From GWC2-37-8 sp964485555 (GTDB lineage Bacteria; Patescibacteriota; Minisyncoccia; Moranbacterales; GWC2-37-73): DNA of 11,981 nucleotides. The DNA lies in NCBI GenBank assembly GCA_964485555.1, contig CAZAJN010000043.1:1-11981 (forward strand), written 5' to 3'. Under the pieces are notes generated by a model that was given only the letters and a program-made list of their open reading frames with translations, did no database searches and was not told the DNA's origin. A program made the translations under genes and the position numbers. Numbering within the stretch: the stretch's first letter is position 1; every line of letters begins with the position of its first letter. This document shows, in pieces, positions 4,891 to 11,281 of the stretch.

Positions 4891-6720
4891 ATGAATAACA
4901 ACGTTGAAGAAATAAAAGGACGGCTCAATATCGTGGATATTGTGGGCGAATACGTCAGACTCACAAAGGCGGGATCCCATTGGAAGGGCCTGTGTCCTTT
5001 TCATAGTGAAAAAAGTCCGTCTTTCATGGTGAATGAGGAAAAACAGATTTATCATTGTTTCGGTTGTGCCAAGGGAGGGGATGTTTTCTCTTTCGTGCAG
5101 GAAATTGAAAGCATGGAATTCAGGGAAGTTCTGAAGATCTTGGCTGAAAAAGCAGGCGTGCAGCTTGAGGAATACAAGGGTTCTCAGCAAGCAGGGGACA
5201 ACAAGAAAAGAATCTTGGACGCGCTGGAATTGGCCAATAAATTCTATGAAACCCAACTTCTGAAAGGGTCAGGCAAGGACAAGATCATGCAATATCTTCT
5301 CGACAGAGGAATCAATGTTCAAAGCATTGAAAAATTCCGCCTAGGCTATGCGCCAGCAGGTTGGGATAATATTTTGAAATTTTTGCTTGGACGCGGTTTT
5401 ACGCTTGATGAAATAGCCAAGACTGGATTATTGGTGCAAAAGAATCAGGAATCAGGAATCATGAATCATGATTCAAAATCCATGCTTCGTAGTTCTGATT
5501 TCTATGATCGCTTCAGAGATCGCATCATGTTTCCAGTCATGGACATCATGGGAAATGTGGTTGGATATTCAGCCCGTGTGGCTCCCGGACAAGATGAATC
5601 GCAAGCAAAATACATCAACACTCCGGAAGGAATTGTCTATCACAAGAGCAAAGTTCTCTACGGTCTTTCGTTGGCTAAAAATGAAATTAAGCAGAAAAAT
5701 TATGTGCTTTTGGTTGAAGGTAATCTGGATGTGATTGCATCTTCTCAAGCAGGACTTGGCAATGTGGTGGCAGTTTCGGGAACGGCTCTCACGCCCGATC
5801 AGGTGATCATGCTCAAGCGATACAGTGAAAACATCGCCATGCTTTTTGACATGGACAATGCCGGACAATTAGCTGCCAGCAAAAGCGCCGACCTTTGTTT
5901 GCAAAAAGGCATCAATGTGAAGATCGTTTCGCTCACTGATGGGAAAGATGCGGCCGATGTGGCACAAAAAAATCCTCAACTTTTGCTTGATGCAGTGAGA
6001 AAATCGGTGCCGGCTATGGAATATTTTTTTGAACAAGCTTTGAAAAGCCATGACAGAGCAACGGCGGAAGGGAAGCGAAACATTGCCAAAGATGTTCTCA
6101 AACATGTCACATCCATTGAAAGTCAGATTGAAAAAGCTCATTGGATCAAGAAAATTGCTCATGAAGTTGACGTAGAAGAAAAGGTGGTGAGCGACGTACT
6201 AAAAACAGTGGACCCTTTGAGTGTCAAATATATGCCAGAAACCGTTGTTCAAACTGAAAAAACGGCAATTTTTCAAAAAAGATCCGATGTTTTGAGGGAT
6301 TCAATGTTGGGCGCTATCATGAAAAGTTCCAAGGTTTGGGCAGAGATAGCTGAAAAAGAAAATGAAAGTGAGTGGGCGCTCAAGGATGAATTGATCAGTC
6401 TGATTTTGCAAAAAGGCAGGGAGGCCGGTTTTTCATTCGATCAGATGCTTGCAAATATTGGAAATGGTGCTATCATTGAGCGACTCAGGAAAATCTATTT
6501 CAACACTGAATTTGGTTTCAATGATGGAATTTCAGATTATGATGAAAAGCAGATTCGTGAAGTTGCTGAAGGGTATATCGCGCAATATCTCAAAGAATTG
6601 CAAAAAGAAAGGCTTCATAGTATCATAAAAGATATTGAAAGAGCTGAGCGTAGCGGTGATAAGGAGATGCTAAAAAAATTAATGGGTCAGCTGACTGAGC
6701 TTTCCCAAGCGATCAAATAG
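4891..6720 (+). CDS. dnaG: DNA primase
   Basis: DnaG makes RNA primers for lagging-strand synthesis at the replication fork. The 609 residues are close to the family length. The N-terminal CHC2 zinc ribbon has C35, H38, C56 and C59 at standard spacing. The polymerase core shows RFRDRIMFPVMD (207-218) and KYINTPEG (240-247). The TOPRIM part has VEGNLDV with E276, FDMDNAG with D320 and D322, and DGKDAADV (350-357). Two usual signatures are altered: GFGGR reads GYSAR (225-229) and DGDxAG reads DMDNAG, with the acidic metal ligands kept. Residues 185-203 are a low-complexity insert encoded by a 7-nt tandem repeat (5442-5474). The C-terminal 430-609 corresponds to the helicase-interaction region and is poorly conserved. 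The start MNNNVEEIKGRLNIVDIV is typical; no Shine-Dalgarno is visible. Confidence 0.97.
   Translation: MNNNVEEIKGRLNIVDIVGEYVRLTKAGSHWKGLCPFHSEKSPSFMVNEEKQIYHCFGCAKGGDVFSFVQEIESMEFREVLKILAEKAGVQLEEYKGSQQAGDNKKRILDALELANKFYETQLLKGSGKDKIMQYLLDRGINVQSIEKFRLGYAPAGWDNILKFLLGRGFTLDEIAKTGLLVQKNQESGIMNHDSKSMLRSSDFYDRFRDRIMFPVMDIMGNVVGYSARVAPGQDESQAKYINTPEGIVYHKSKVLYGLSLAKNEIKQKNYVLLVEGNLDVIASSQAGLGNVVAVSGTALTPDQVIMLKRYSENIAMLFDMDNAGQLAASKSADLCLQKGINVKIVSLTDGKDAADVAQKNPQLLLDAVRKSVPAMEYFFEQALKSHDRATAEGKRNIAKDVLKHVTSIESQIEKAHWIKKIAHEVDVEEKVVSDVLKTVDPLSVKYMPETVVQTEKTAIFQKRSDVLRDSMLGAIMKSSKVWAEIAEKENESEWALKDELISLILQKGREAGFSFDQMLANIGNGAIIERLRKIYFNTEFGFNDGISDYDEKQIREVAEGYIAQYLKELQKERLHSIIKDIERAERSGDKEMLKKLMGQLTELSQAIK
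5442..5474. repeat. Heptanucleotide tandem repeat inside dnaG
   Basis: Four direct 7-bp units read GAATCAG, GAATCAG, GAATCAT, GAATCAT, followed by GATTC, which makes a small palindrome GAATCATGATTC at 5463-5474. Seven is not a multiple of three, so gain or loss of one unit would shift the dnaG frame. The repeat encodes a linker-like insert between the polymerase-core subdomains. Confidence 0.85.
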
Positions 6721-6894
6721 CAGGCAAAAGCTGGGGTTACCCGGTTTTTGGTGTTTGTGTGCGGCTGGCACTAGTTGCTTTCTGGGCACAAACAAAAATG
6801 CATTTCAACGCTTCAAATGTCTTGGAAATTACATTTGTTAATTAAACGCAACCAACTTGGCTGAATATTTTGGCCATTGGCATCAATGCTCCAT
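6721..6894. promoter_or_regulatory. Structured dnaG-rpoD intergenic region
   Basis: Three hairpins can be drawn. CTGGG (6731-6735), loop GTTA and CCCGG (6740-6744) followed by TTTTT is a weak terminator candidate for dnaG. TGTTTGTG (6752-6759) pairs with CACAAACA (6787-6794) over a 27-nt loop. CAAATGT (6814-6820) pairs with ACATTTG (6831-6837). No convincing -35/-10 pair is visible, so rpoD may be read from dnaG through a partly terminating leader or from a promoter I cannot recognise. Confidence 0.45.
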
Positions 6895-8484
6895 ATGAAA
6901 AAAGTGGTAAAAAAGCAAGTCAAACCAATCAAGAAAGCTAAAAACCTCTCTGCCCTTCAGGCATCTCTCCTTAAAAAAGAGAGAATGGTAGAGAAAAAAT
7001 TTATTAAAAAGGCTGAACCAAAAAAGCCCACTTTGCGTGTTGCAAAAAAAGTGGTCAAGCCTGCTTCGAAAACCAAGACTGTGGCTAAGAAAGTTGTAAA
7101 AAAAATTAACGCCCGACTCGAATCGCGTAGAGATACGCTCGTCGATGTGAGGCGGACAAAAAAAATCGTGCCAAAAAAAATTCCAAAGAAAATAGTCAAG
7201 CAAGTTGAGGTTAAAAAGCCTGCAGGCAAGAAGCCTGTTTCTGCGCCAGTAAAAAAGACTGCGCCTGTTAAGCCTGCCATTGTCAAAGGAAAACAAGCAC
7301 CCTTGAAAGTTAGTGAACAGAAAAAAATTGCTGATCTGAAAAAGAAACCGGTGAAAAAAGAAAAAGAAGATCAAGAAGAAGTTGTTGAAAAGGTAGATAT
7401 AATCGCGGAGCTTATCGCTCGTGGAAAACAACGCGGTTTTGTGACTGAAGATGAAATCATTCATCTGATTCCTGAAGTGGAGGAAGAGCTGGACGAATTG
7501 GAAAATCTGTATGAACAGCTGGAGACTGCCGGAGTGAAGGTTGTCATTTCTGATGACATGCTCAAGATTGATTCAGACAAAGAAGTTGAAGCATATGAGA
7601 AAAGCAAAAAGGACAAGAATGTTGACTCGATTCTTTCGGAGGGTATTGAAGATTCTTCCTCTGATTTGGTGCAGATGTATCTGCGTGAAATTGGTCGCGT
7701 GCCACTTTTGAAATCAGAAGAGGAGGTCAGACTAGCCAAAGCCACTGAAAAAGGAGATTTGGCGGCTAAGCAGAAATTGACTGAGGCAAACCTTCGTTTG
7801 GTGGTCAGCATCGCCAAAAAATATGTCGGACGTTCGCACAATCTTTCTTTGCTTGATCTTATTCAAGAAGGAAACATTGGTCTTTTTCGAGCTGTTGAAA
7901 AATTTGACTATCGCAAAGGTTTCAAATTCTCAACCTATGCAACTTGGTGGATCAGACAAGCCATCACTCGCGCATTGGCTGATCAATCAAGAACCATTCG
8001 TATTCCTGTTCACATGGTTGAAACAATCAATAAATACACCCAGATTACCAGAAGACTTGTGCAGGAGCTGGGACGTGAACCTTTGCCGGAAGAAATTGCA
8101 GCTGAGATGAATTTGGAAGTGGACAAGATTCGTCACATCCAGAAAATTTCTCAGGAAACTGTGTCACTGGAAACTTCTGTGGGGGACAGTGATGACGACA
8201 GTGTGCTTGGAGACTTCATTGAGGACACGGAGACCGTCATGCCTCATCAGGTGGCTTCAAGAAAGCTTTTGAAGAATCATGTTGGAGAAGTCTTGAGAGA
8301 ACTTACGCCACGCGAACAAAAGATTCTTAAAATCCGTTTTGGTTTGGAAGATGGCGTGACTCACACACTTGAAGAAGTTGGAAAAGAATTTGGAGTGACC
8401 CGGGAACGTATTCGTCAGATTGAGGCCAAGGCTTTGGAGAAAATACGTCAGCACAATTCCATCGGTAAACTTAAGGATTACTAG
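6895..8484 (+). CDS. rpoD: Primary RNA polymerase sigma factor (sigma-70/RpoD)
   Basis: RpoD directs RNA polymerase to housekeeping promoters. The TTG at 6877 and ATGs at 6886 and 6895 are all in frame. I chose 6895 because it opens the lysine-rich pattern; none has a Shine-Dalgarno sequence. Residues 1 to about 165 are a disordered Lys/Pro/Ala/Val tail. Region 1.1 follows (about 167-220, with RGFVTEDEIIHLIPE), then region 1.2 (DLVQMYLREIGRVPLL), region 2 (ANLRLVVSIAKKYVGRSHNL, DLIQEGNIGLFRAVEKFDY and the -10-reading FSTYATWWIRQAI), region 3 and region 4 (TPREQKILKIRFGLEDG with the helix-turn-helix VGKEFGVTRERIRQIEAKAL). All regions that bind core enzyme and the -10/-35 elements look intact. 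It follows dnaG by 174 bp, the conserved dnaG-rpoD order, and ends before a strong terminator. Confidence 0.96.
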   Translation: MKKVVKKQVKPIKKAKNLSALQASLLKKERMVEKKFIKKAEPKKPTLRVAKKVVKPASKTKTVAKKVVKKINARLESRRDTLVDVRRTKKIVPKKIPKKIVKQVEVKKPAGKKPVSAPVKKTAPVKPAIVKGKQAPLKVSEQKKIADLKKKPVKKEKEDQEEVVEKVDIIAELIARGKQRGFVTEDEIIHLIPEVEEELDELENLYEQLETAGVKVVISDDMLKIDSDKEVEAYEKSKKDKNVDSILSEGIEDSSSDLVQMYLREIGRVPLLKSEEEVRLAKATEKGDLAAKQKLTEANLRLVVSIAKKYVGRSHNLSLLDLIQEGNIGLFRAVEKFDYRKGFKFSTYATWWIRQAITRALADQSRTIRIPVHMVETINKYTQITRRLVQELGREPLPEEIAAEMNLEVDKIRHIQKISQETVSLETSVGDSDDDSVLGDFIEDTETVMPHQVASRKLLKNHVGEVLRELTPREQKILKIRFGLEDGVTHTLEEVGKEFGVTRERIRQIEAKALEKIRQHNSIGKLKDY

Positions 8485-8496
8485 GTCATATATATT

Positions 8497-8535
8497 TGCA
8501 ATCATGCCTGCATCTGGCATCTAAACAAGATTGCA
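8497..8535 (+). other. Nested hairpin in the rpoD 3' untranslated region
   Basis: An outer 7-bp stem TGCAATC (8497-8503)/GATTGCA (8529-8535) encloses a 5-bp hairpin ATGCC (8504-8508)/GGCAT (8516-8520). It lies directly before the terminator at 8539-8568 and has no T tract of its own. It could be an RNA stability or processing element. Confidence 0.45.
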
Positions 8536-8538
8536 TTG

Positions 8539-8568
8539 AAAAAGCGCCCGTTTTAGTGGGCGCTTTTT
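8539..8568 (+). terminator. Strong Rho-independent terminator after rpoD
   Basis: AAAAAGCGCCC (8539-8549) pairs perfectly over 11 bp with GGGCGCTTTTT (8558-8568) around an 8-nt loop. The flanking A and T tracts make it potentially bidirectional. It closes the dnaG-rpoD transcript. Confidence 0.95.
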
Positions 8569-8628
8569 GCTTATTAAGGGCTCAAATGCGCTGTGGTCTG
8601 GACGCATGGCCACTATTGCGCTTGACCC

Positions 8629-8657
8629 TTGCCAAAGAAAAATATATTTGCTAAACT
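8629..8657 (+). promoter_or_regulatory. Probable tRNA-Asn promoter
   Basis: TTGCCA (8629-8634), a 17-bp spacer ending in TGC (an extended -10 signal) and TAAACT (8652-8657) predict a start near 8664, about 30 bp before the tRNA. The -10 matches consensus at only four of six positions. Confidence 0.45.
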
Positions 8658-8694
8658 TATTTTGTTGCTTAAGAAGGCAATTCTTGAAACATAT

Positions 8695-8769
8695 TCCGAC
8701 GTGGCGCAGCGGTAGCGCAGTTGACTGTTAATCAATTGGTCGTAGGTTCGAATCCTACCGTCGGAGCCA
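8695..8769 (+). tRNA. tRNA-Asn (anticodon GTT), integration target
   Basis: The acceptor stem TCCGACG (8695-8701) pairs with CGTCGGA (8759-8765), discriminator G 8766, with CCA encoded at 8767-8769. The D arm GCGC/GCGC, the anticodon loop CTGTTAA (anticodon GTT) and the T arm GTAGG/CCTAC with TTCGAAT are all intact. The 3' 15 bases overlap the end of the opposing recombinase gene. This marks the gene as the likely attachment site of the element to its right, with the tRNA kept functional. Confidence 0.96.
8742..8769. other. Putative attachment site at the tRNA-Asn 3' end
   Basis: The T arm, acceptor 3' strand and CCA of tRNA-Asn directly border the recombinase gene, the usual place for one att site of a tRNA-integrated element. 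I searched the rest of the window for a second copy of this segment by eye and found none, so the other boundary must lie beyond the right-hand IS or has been lost. The exact crossover is unknown. Confidence 0.45.
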
Positions 8770-10218
8770 TTCTTTAGTTTTGGCATATTCCACTATGCCA
8801 TTAAAGGGAGTTTTAACCTCAAATAAAAGGTTTCTCCCTTCTAGTGAAAGGTTCTGAAGTAGAAAACTCACTAGTTGGGTTTTTTCTTTTGGTTCAGAAT
8901 TTTCAAATAGTTCCCAAGCTCTCTGAGACAAATCTAATATCTTGTTGGCTGTAATGTAGAAATTCTTATCAGCCTCAGAATGTTCCTTTTGTTGTTCAAG
9001 CAAACTTCGGTATTCCTCTTTCTGGTCTTTCACTAAGCTGTCATATTCAGTGGTTGTGATTCTTCCATCCAGTCTGTCGTTATACATCATCTTGAGCCTG
9101 GCATCTATTTGACCTAATTGTCTGTTAATAGCACTGACGTTTTGCTCGTAGTATTGCTTTTCTGAAGCGTGAGCTATTCTTAGTTCATCTTTCAATTTTT
9201 CAAGAGCGTCAGGTTCCAGCTTCAGACTTTGAAACACATCCTTTATTTGTTCCAGCAAATCTTTTTCTCTGAGCCAGACTTTCTTATTGGGGCAGTTGCC
9301 GTGAAAGTTTGTGCAGTGGTAATAGACATATTCTTTTTGAAGCTCTGGCGTGATAGCACAGCCGCAATGCGAGCATCTTATGAGTCCTCTGAAAACATAA
9401 GGCTTATTGGTTCGCTTGAAATTTTGGCGGTTGTAGCCATTAAATACTTCTTGGACTTTATCAAAGAGCAGTCTTGAGACTAGTGGTTGATACTTATGCT
9501 CATAAATTTTTTTCTTCACTAACATCTCTCCATAGTAAAATGGATTTTTGAGTATTGCGTGCACTTGGCTTGATGATACTTTCATTCCTTTCCTGCTCCT
9601 TAGTCCTCGCCTATACATTTCCTTGGACATTGATTTTACTGAATAGTCGCCTGTGGCAAACATTTCAAACATTTTCTGAACGTGATGTGCTCTGTCCTCG
9701 TCAGGCACAACATCTTTGCTTCCGTCTGCCAGCGTCACATTTTTATATCCAACATAGGCTTGTCCTATCCATTCGCCATTTTTCAATTTTTGCTCAATTT
9801 TCCTTTTAACATTGTCGCTGAGTTGGAGGACGTAGCTTCTAGCAAACATAACTGCCATATCCCAGCGGAGCAAATCAGAACTGTTTGAATCTTTGTTTAA
9901 TATCAGATTTTCGCGGTAGAAGTGAATTTCTATTTTTCCTGCCTTTCGCAAATCGTCAAGCAGGACTGATTCTTTGAAACTTCGCTGAAGTCTGTCCACT
10001 GTGTCCACCACTAGGGCGATAGGCTCTTTTGATTTCTCAATAGCTCTGATAACCTCCTGAAATCTTTTTCTATCACCTCTGGTTGAGGATTCTTCAATTT
10101 CATATGTCTTCCAAATTTCCAGGTCTTTGTGTTTTACATATTCTGATACCCTGGAAACTTGTGCTTCATTGGAGTCTTGTTTTTTGTCCGAGACTCTTGC
10201 CAATAATATCGCTTTCAT
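8755..10218 (-). CDS. Large serine recombinase (integrase/resolvase type)
   Basis: This recombinase cuts and rejoins DNA through a 5'-phosphoserine link and probably integrates and excises the element. The 487 residues comprise a catalytic resolvase domain (1-140; R8 and nucleophile S10 in LLARVSDKKQ, and VDTVDRLQRS at 71-80), a recombinase DNA-binding domain (about 150-270, with NPFYYGEM), a zinc ribbon (C282, C285, C302, C309) and a coiled-coil-rich region (about 340-430). The last codons, WLRR and stop, lie inside the tRNA-Asn gene, with the Trp codon complementary to the tRNA CCA. The true C terminus may thus differ in the excised form. The start ATG overlaps the stop of the upstream ORF by ATGA, implying coupled translation. 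Serine rather than tyrosine recombinases at tRNA genes are the less usual arrangement. Confidence 0.93.
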   Translation of the reverse strand: MKAILLARVSDKKQDSNEAQVSRVSEYVKHKDLEIWKTYEIEESSTRGDRKRFQEVIRAIEKSKEPIALVVDTVDRLQRSFKESVLLDDLRKAGKIEIHFYRENLILNKDSNSSDLLRWDMAVMFARSYVLQLSDNVKRKIEQKLKNGEWIGQAYVGYKNVTLADGSKDVVPDEDRAHHVQKMFEMFATGDYSVKSMSKEMYRRGLRSRKGMKVSSSQVHAILKNPFYYGEMLVKKKIYEHKYQPLVSRLLFDKVQEVFNGYNRQNFKRTNKPYVFRGLIRCSHCGCAITPELQKEYVYYHCTNFHGNCPNKKVWLREKDLLEQIKDVFQSLKLEPDALEKLKDELRIAHASEKQYYEQNVSAINRQLGQIDARLKMMYNDRLDGRITTTEYDSLVKDQKEEYRSLLEQQKEHSEADKNFYITANKILDLSQRAWELFENSEPKEKTQLVSFLLQNLSLEGRNLLFEVKTPFNGIVEYAKTKEWLRR

Positions 10219-10403
10219 TTTTTGGTTTTAATGTTGCGTGTATTATATGACCTTTTGGCATTTTCTAAAACTTTCTTTTTTCTCTTTGCTAAGCCTTTTT
10301 TAATTCTTTCTGATATTAGTTTTTTGCGATATGCCTCAAACAAATTTTCTAACGCCCTTTTGAGCTCTTGCTCTGCTGACATTGCTTTTTTCTCTTTACT
10401 CAT
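10215..10403 (-). CDS. Small basic helical protein upstream of the recombinase
   Basis: This 62-residue protein is rich in Lys, Arg, Glu and Ala, with no Cys or membrane segment. It reads as one or two amphipathic helices (AEQELKRALENLFEAYRKKL) followed by the basic stretch RIKKGLAKRKKK. I do not recognise a named family. Its basic character and ATGA overlap with the recombinase start suggest a recombinase partner, such as a directionality or DNA-bending factor, but this is only context. Its own start overlaps the stop of a 16-codon reading frame in the same ATGA manner. No Shine-Dalgarno sequence precedes it, consistent with reinitiation. Confidence 0.65.
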   Translation of the reverse strand: MSKEKKAMSAEQELKRALENLFEAYRKKLISERIKKGLAKRKKKVLENAKRSYNTRNIKTKK

Positions 10404-10450
10404 TGTTTTGAAATTATTGAATTATATATGTAGAGCCTGCTGAACTTCAT
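10400..10450 (-). CDS. Sixteen-codon linking ORF
   Basis: This reading frame, MKFSRLYIYNSIISKQ, starts in an ATGA overlap with the stop of the 53-residue ORF and ends in another ATGA overlap with the start of the 62-residue ORF. The peptide has no evident function. Its position would carry ribosomes across the gap between the two larger small ORFs. It may be chance in a short interval. Confidence 0.35.
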   Translation of the reverse strand: MKFSRLYIYNSIISKQ

Positions 10451-10608
10451 TCATTTTGTTCCTTCTTGCGATCGCCAAGTCTTTTATCAATCTGAAAAAG
10501 CAAGTCAAAAAGGCCAACCAAATTACTGTTGGCTTCAAAGACTTCCTGTTCCGAAAGTTCCTTCTTGCTTAATTTTTCGTAAAATTCCTTATTAGTAGCT
10601 GATGACAT
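10447..10608 (-). CDS. Small acidic/basic ORF after the attenuator hairpin
   Basis: The 53 residues begin MSSATNKEFYEKLSKKEL and end in DKRLGDRKKEQNE. It is highly charged, probably helical, with no Cys, signal or membrane segment, and I do not recognise it. The AUG lies immediately after the T5 tract of a terminator hairpin (10609-10636), so its ribosome binding region is buried in the stem and its expression would need transcriptional readthrough. It is the first of four reading frames joined by ATGA overlaps that lead to the recombinase. Coding potential rests on length, charge pattern and overlap only. Confidence 0.5.
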   Translation of the reverse strand: MSSATNKEFYEKLSKKELSEQEVFEANSNLVGLFDLLFQIDKRLGDRKKEQNE

Positions 10609-10636
10609 AAAAACCAGCAACTTTGAATTGCTGGTT
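10609..10636 (-). terminator. Intrinsic terminator/attenuator before the recombinase operon
   Basis: On the minus strand AACCAGCAA (10636-10628), a 7-nt loop and TTGCTGGTT (10620-10612) form a perfect 9-bp stem, continuing into a T tract at 10613-10609. The ATG of the 53-residue ORF starts at 10608. It therefore either ends an independent small RNA or attenuates the recombinase operon. Confidence 0.8.
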
Positions 10637-10820
10637 AATGTTTACACAAGGAAGTGCTTGAGATAATAAACAATAGACCACCAACAGCAAAGTTGATACT
10701 ATATGGTTTGTTATCTCAAAACACCTACACAAGATTGCAAGAGGTTGCCAACGGGCAATGTTCAATCTTCTCGGATTTAAGTTTGAGCTTAACTAAAACT
10801 CTTATTAAATTGTTAACTTA
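10609..10820 (-). ncRNA. Structured leader or small RNA of the mobile element
   Basis: The promoter at 10827-10855 predicts a start near 10820, and the terminator ends near 10609, giving about 210 nt without a convincing ORF. In + coordinates a 75-nt hairpin spans 10652-10726 with five stacked helices: AAGTG/CACCT, TTGAGATAA/TTATCTCAA, AAAC/GTTT, ATAG/CTAT and CAAC/GTTG, the last closing a 6-nt loop. A second domain pairs AAGATTG (10731-10737) with CAATCTT (10763-10769) and encloses TTGCC/GGCAA with a tetraloop. The layout fits a riboswitch-like or antisense-regulated attenuator, or a stand-alone RNA. I do not recognise the family. Confidence 0.65.
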
Positions 10821-10826
10821 TAATAC

Positions 10827-10855
10827 AGTATAGCAGGAAATGACCCCCTTGTAAA
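10827..10855 (-). promoter_or_regulatory. Promoter of the leader RNA/recombinase operon
   Basis: On the minus strand TTTACA (10855-10850), a 17-bp spacer and TATACT (10832-10827) each differ from consensus by one base. TGC before the -10 adds an extended element. A small inverted repeat AAAGGT/ACCTTT (10853-10869) overlaps the -35 and could be an operator. Confidence 0.8.
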
Positions 10856-11007
10856 GGTTGATGACCTTTTTGAAATATCTGAAATTGTAGCTAATTAGAG
10901 CCAAAAAGGTGTTATAAGCTCTGAATGAGCATCACGAAACGCTGTATGAGCAACATTTTTCTAACTAAATTGCACCCTTACTGGCTTAGAAATAAAAATA
11001 TAAACAA

Positions 11008-11031
11008 ATTTGTGCTTTATATAAGCCATTT
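11008..11031. repeat. 24-bp direct repeat, copy 1
   Basis: This copy reads ATTTGTGCTTTATATAAGCC plus ATTT and matches the copy at 11081-11104 at 21 of 24 positions. The two starts are 73 bp apart, about seven helical turns, so proteins bound to both would face the same side of the DNA. Confidence 0.7.
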
Positions 11032-11080
11032 TTATTTTTGTATAATTCAAAAATTGTTGCCCATTGTTGTTATACTCTTG

Positions 11081-11104
11081 ATTAGTGCTTTATTTGAGCC
11101 ATTT
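11081..11104. repeat. 24-bp direct repeat, copy 2
   Basis: This copy reads ATTAGTGCTTTATTTGAGCC plus ATTT and matches copy 1 at 21 of 24 positions. It is a possible binding site for the recombinase, an accessory factor or an element-borne regulator; no third full copy was seen. Confidence 0.7.
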
Positions 11105-11169
11105 GTGTAAAAAACATCGTAAAAGCTATTTTTCAAATCTGATGTCCATAGTGGGTTATAGGATTTTGA

Positions 11170-11215
11170 AATCTAAAAACCGCTGTTTTGTCTAGTGGTT
11201 TTAATTTTTGAGATT
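11170..11215. other. Imperfect palindrome
   Basis: AATCT (11170-11174) pairs with AGATT (11211-11215), and AAAACCGCT (11176-11184) with AGTGGTTTT (11194-11202) using one G-T pair in RNA. Short T runs follow on both strands, so it could be a weak bidirectional terminator or a protein-binding site. Confidence 0.4.
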
Positions 11216-11243
11216 AAATAGTGTTGTTGTATTTTTGTCTAAT

Positions 11244-11269
11244 AAAAAAGAGCGGATATTCTCCGCTCT
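11244..11269 (-). terminator. Rho-independent terminator of the DUF1566-like gene
   Basis: On the minus strand GAGCGGA (11268-11262), a 5-nt loop and TCCGCTC (11256-11250) are followed by a T6 tract (11249-11244). It begins 13 bases after the stop codon of the 11282-11767 gene. Confidence 0.92.
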
Positions 11270-11281
11270 CGTTGTTATCTG

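Larger units (their letters stand above)
10870..11243. other. AT-rich intergenic stretch without a credible gene
   Basis: About 370 bp separate the divergent-side promoter of the recombinase leader from the terminator of the DUF1566-like gene. A 61-codon plus-strand reading frame (10925-11110) has no start signal or recognisable content. What it does hold are two 24-bp direct repeats (11008-11031, 11081-11104), an AGAGC/GCTCT inverted repeat near 10896-10921 and an imperfect palindrome at 11170-11215. This looks like a control or recombination region. Confidence 0.5.

Noticed and set aside
11008..11104. CRISPR array
   Set aside because: Only two imperfect repeats with a 49-bp gap, no further units and no cas genes.
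10925..11110. 61-codon plus-strand frame with a hydrophobic C terminus
   Set aside because: No promoter or ribosome binding site, AT-driven composition, and it covers both 24-bp repeats.
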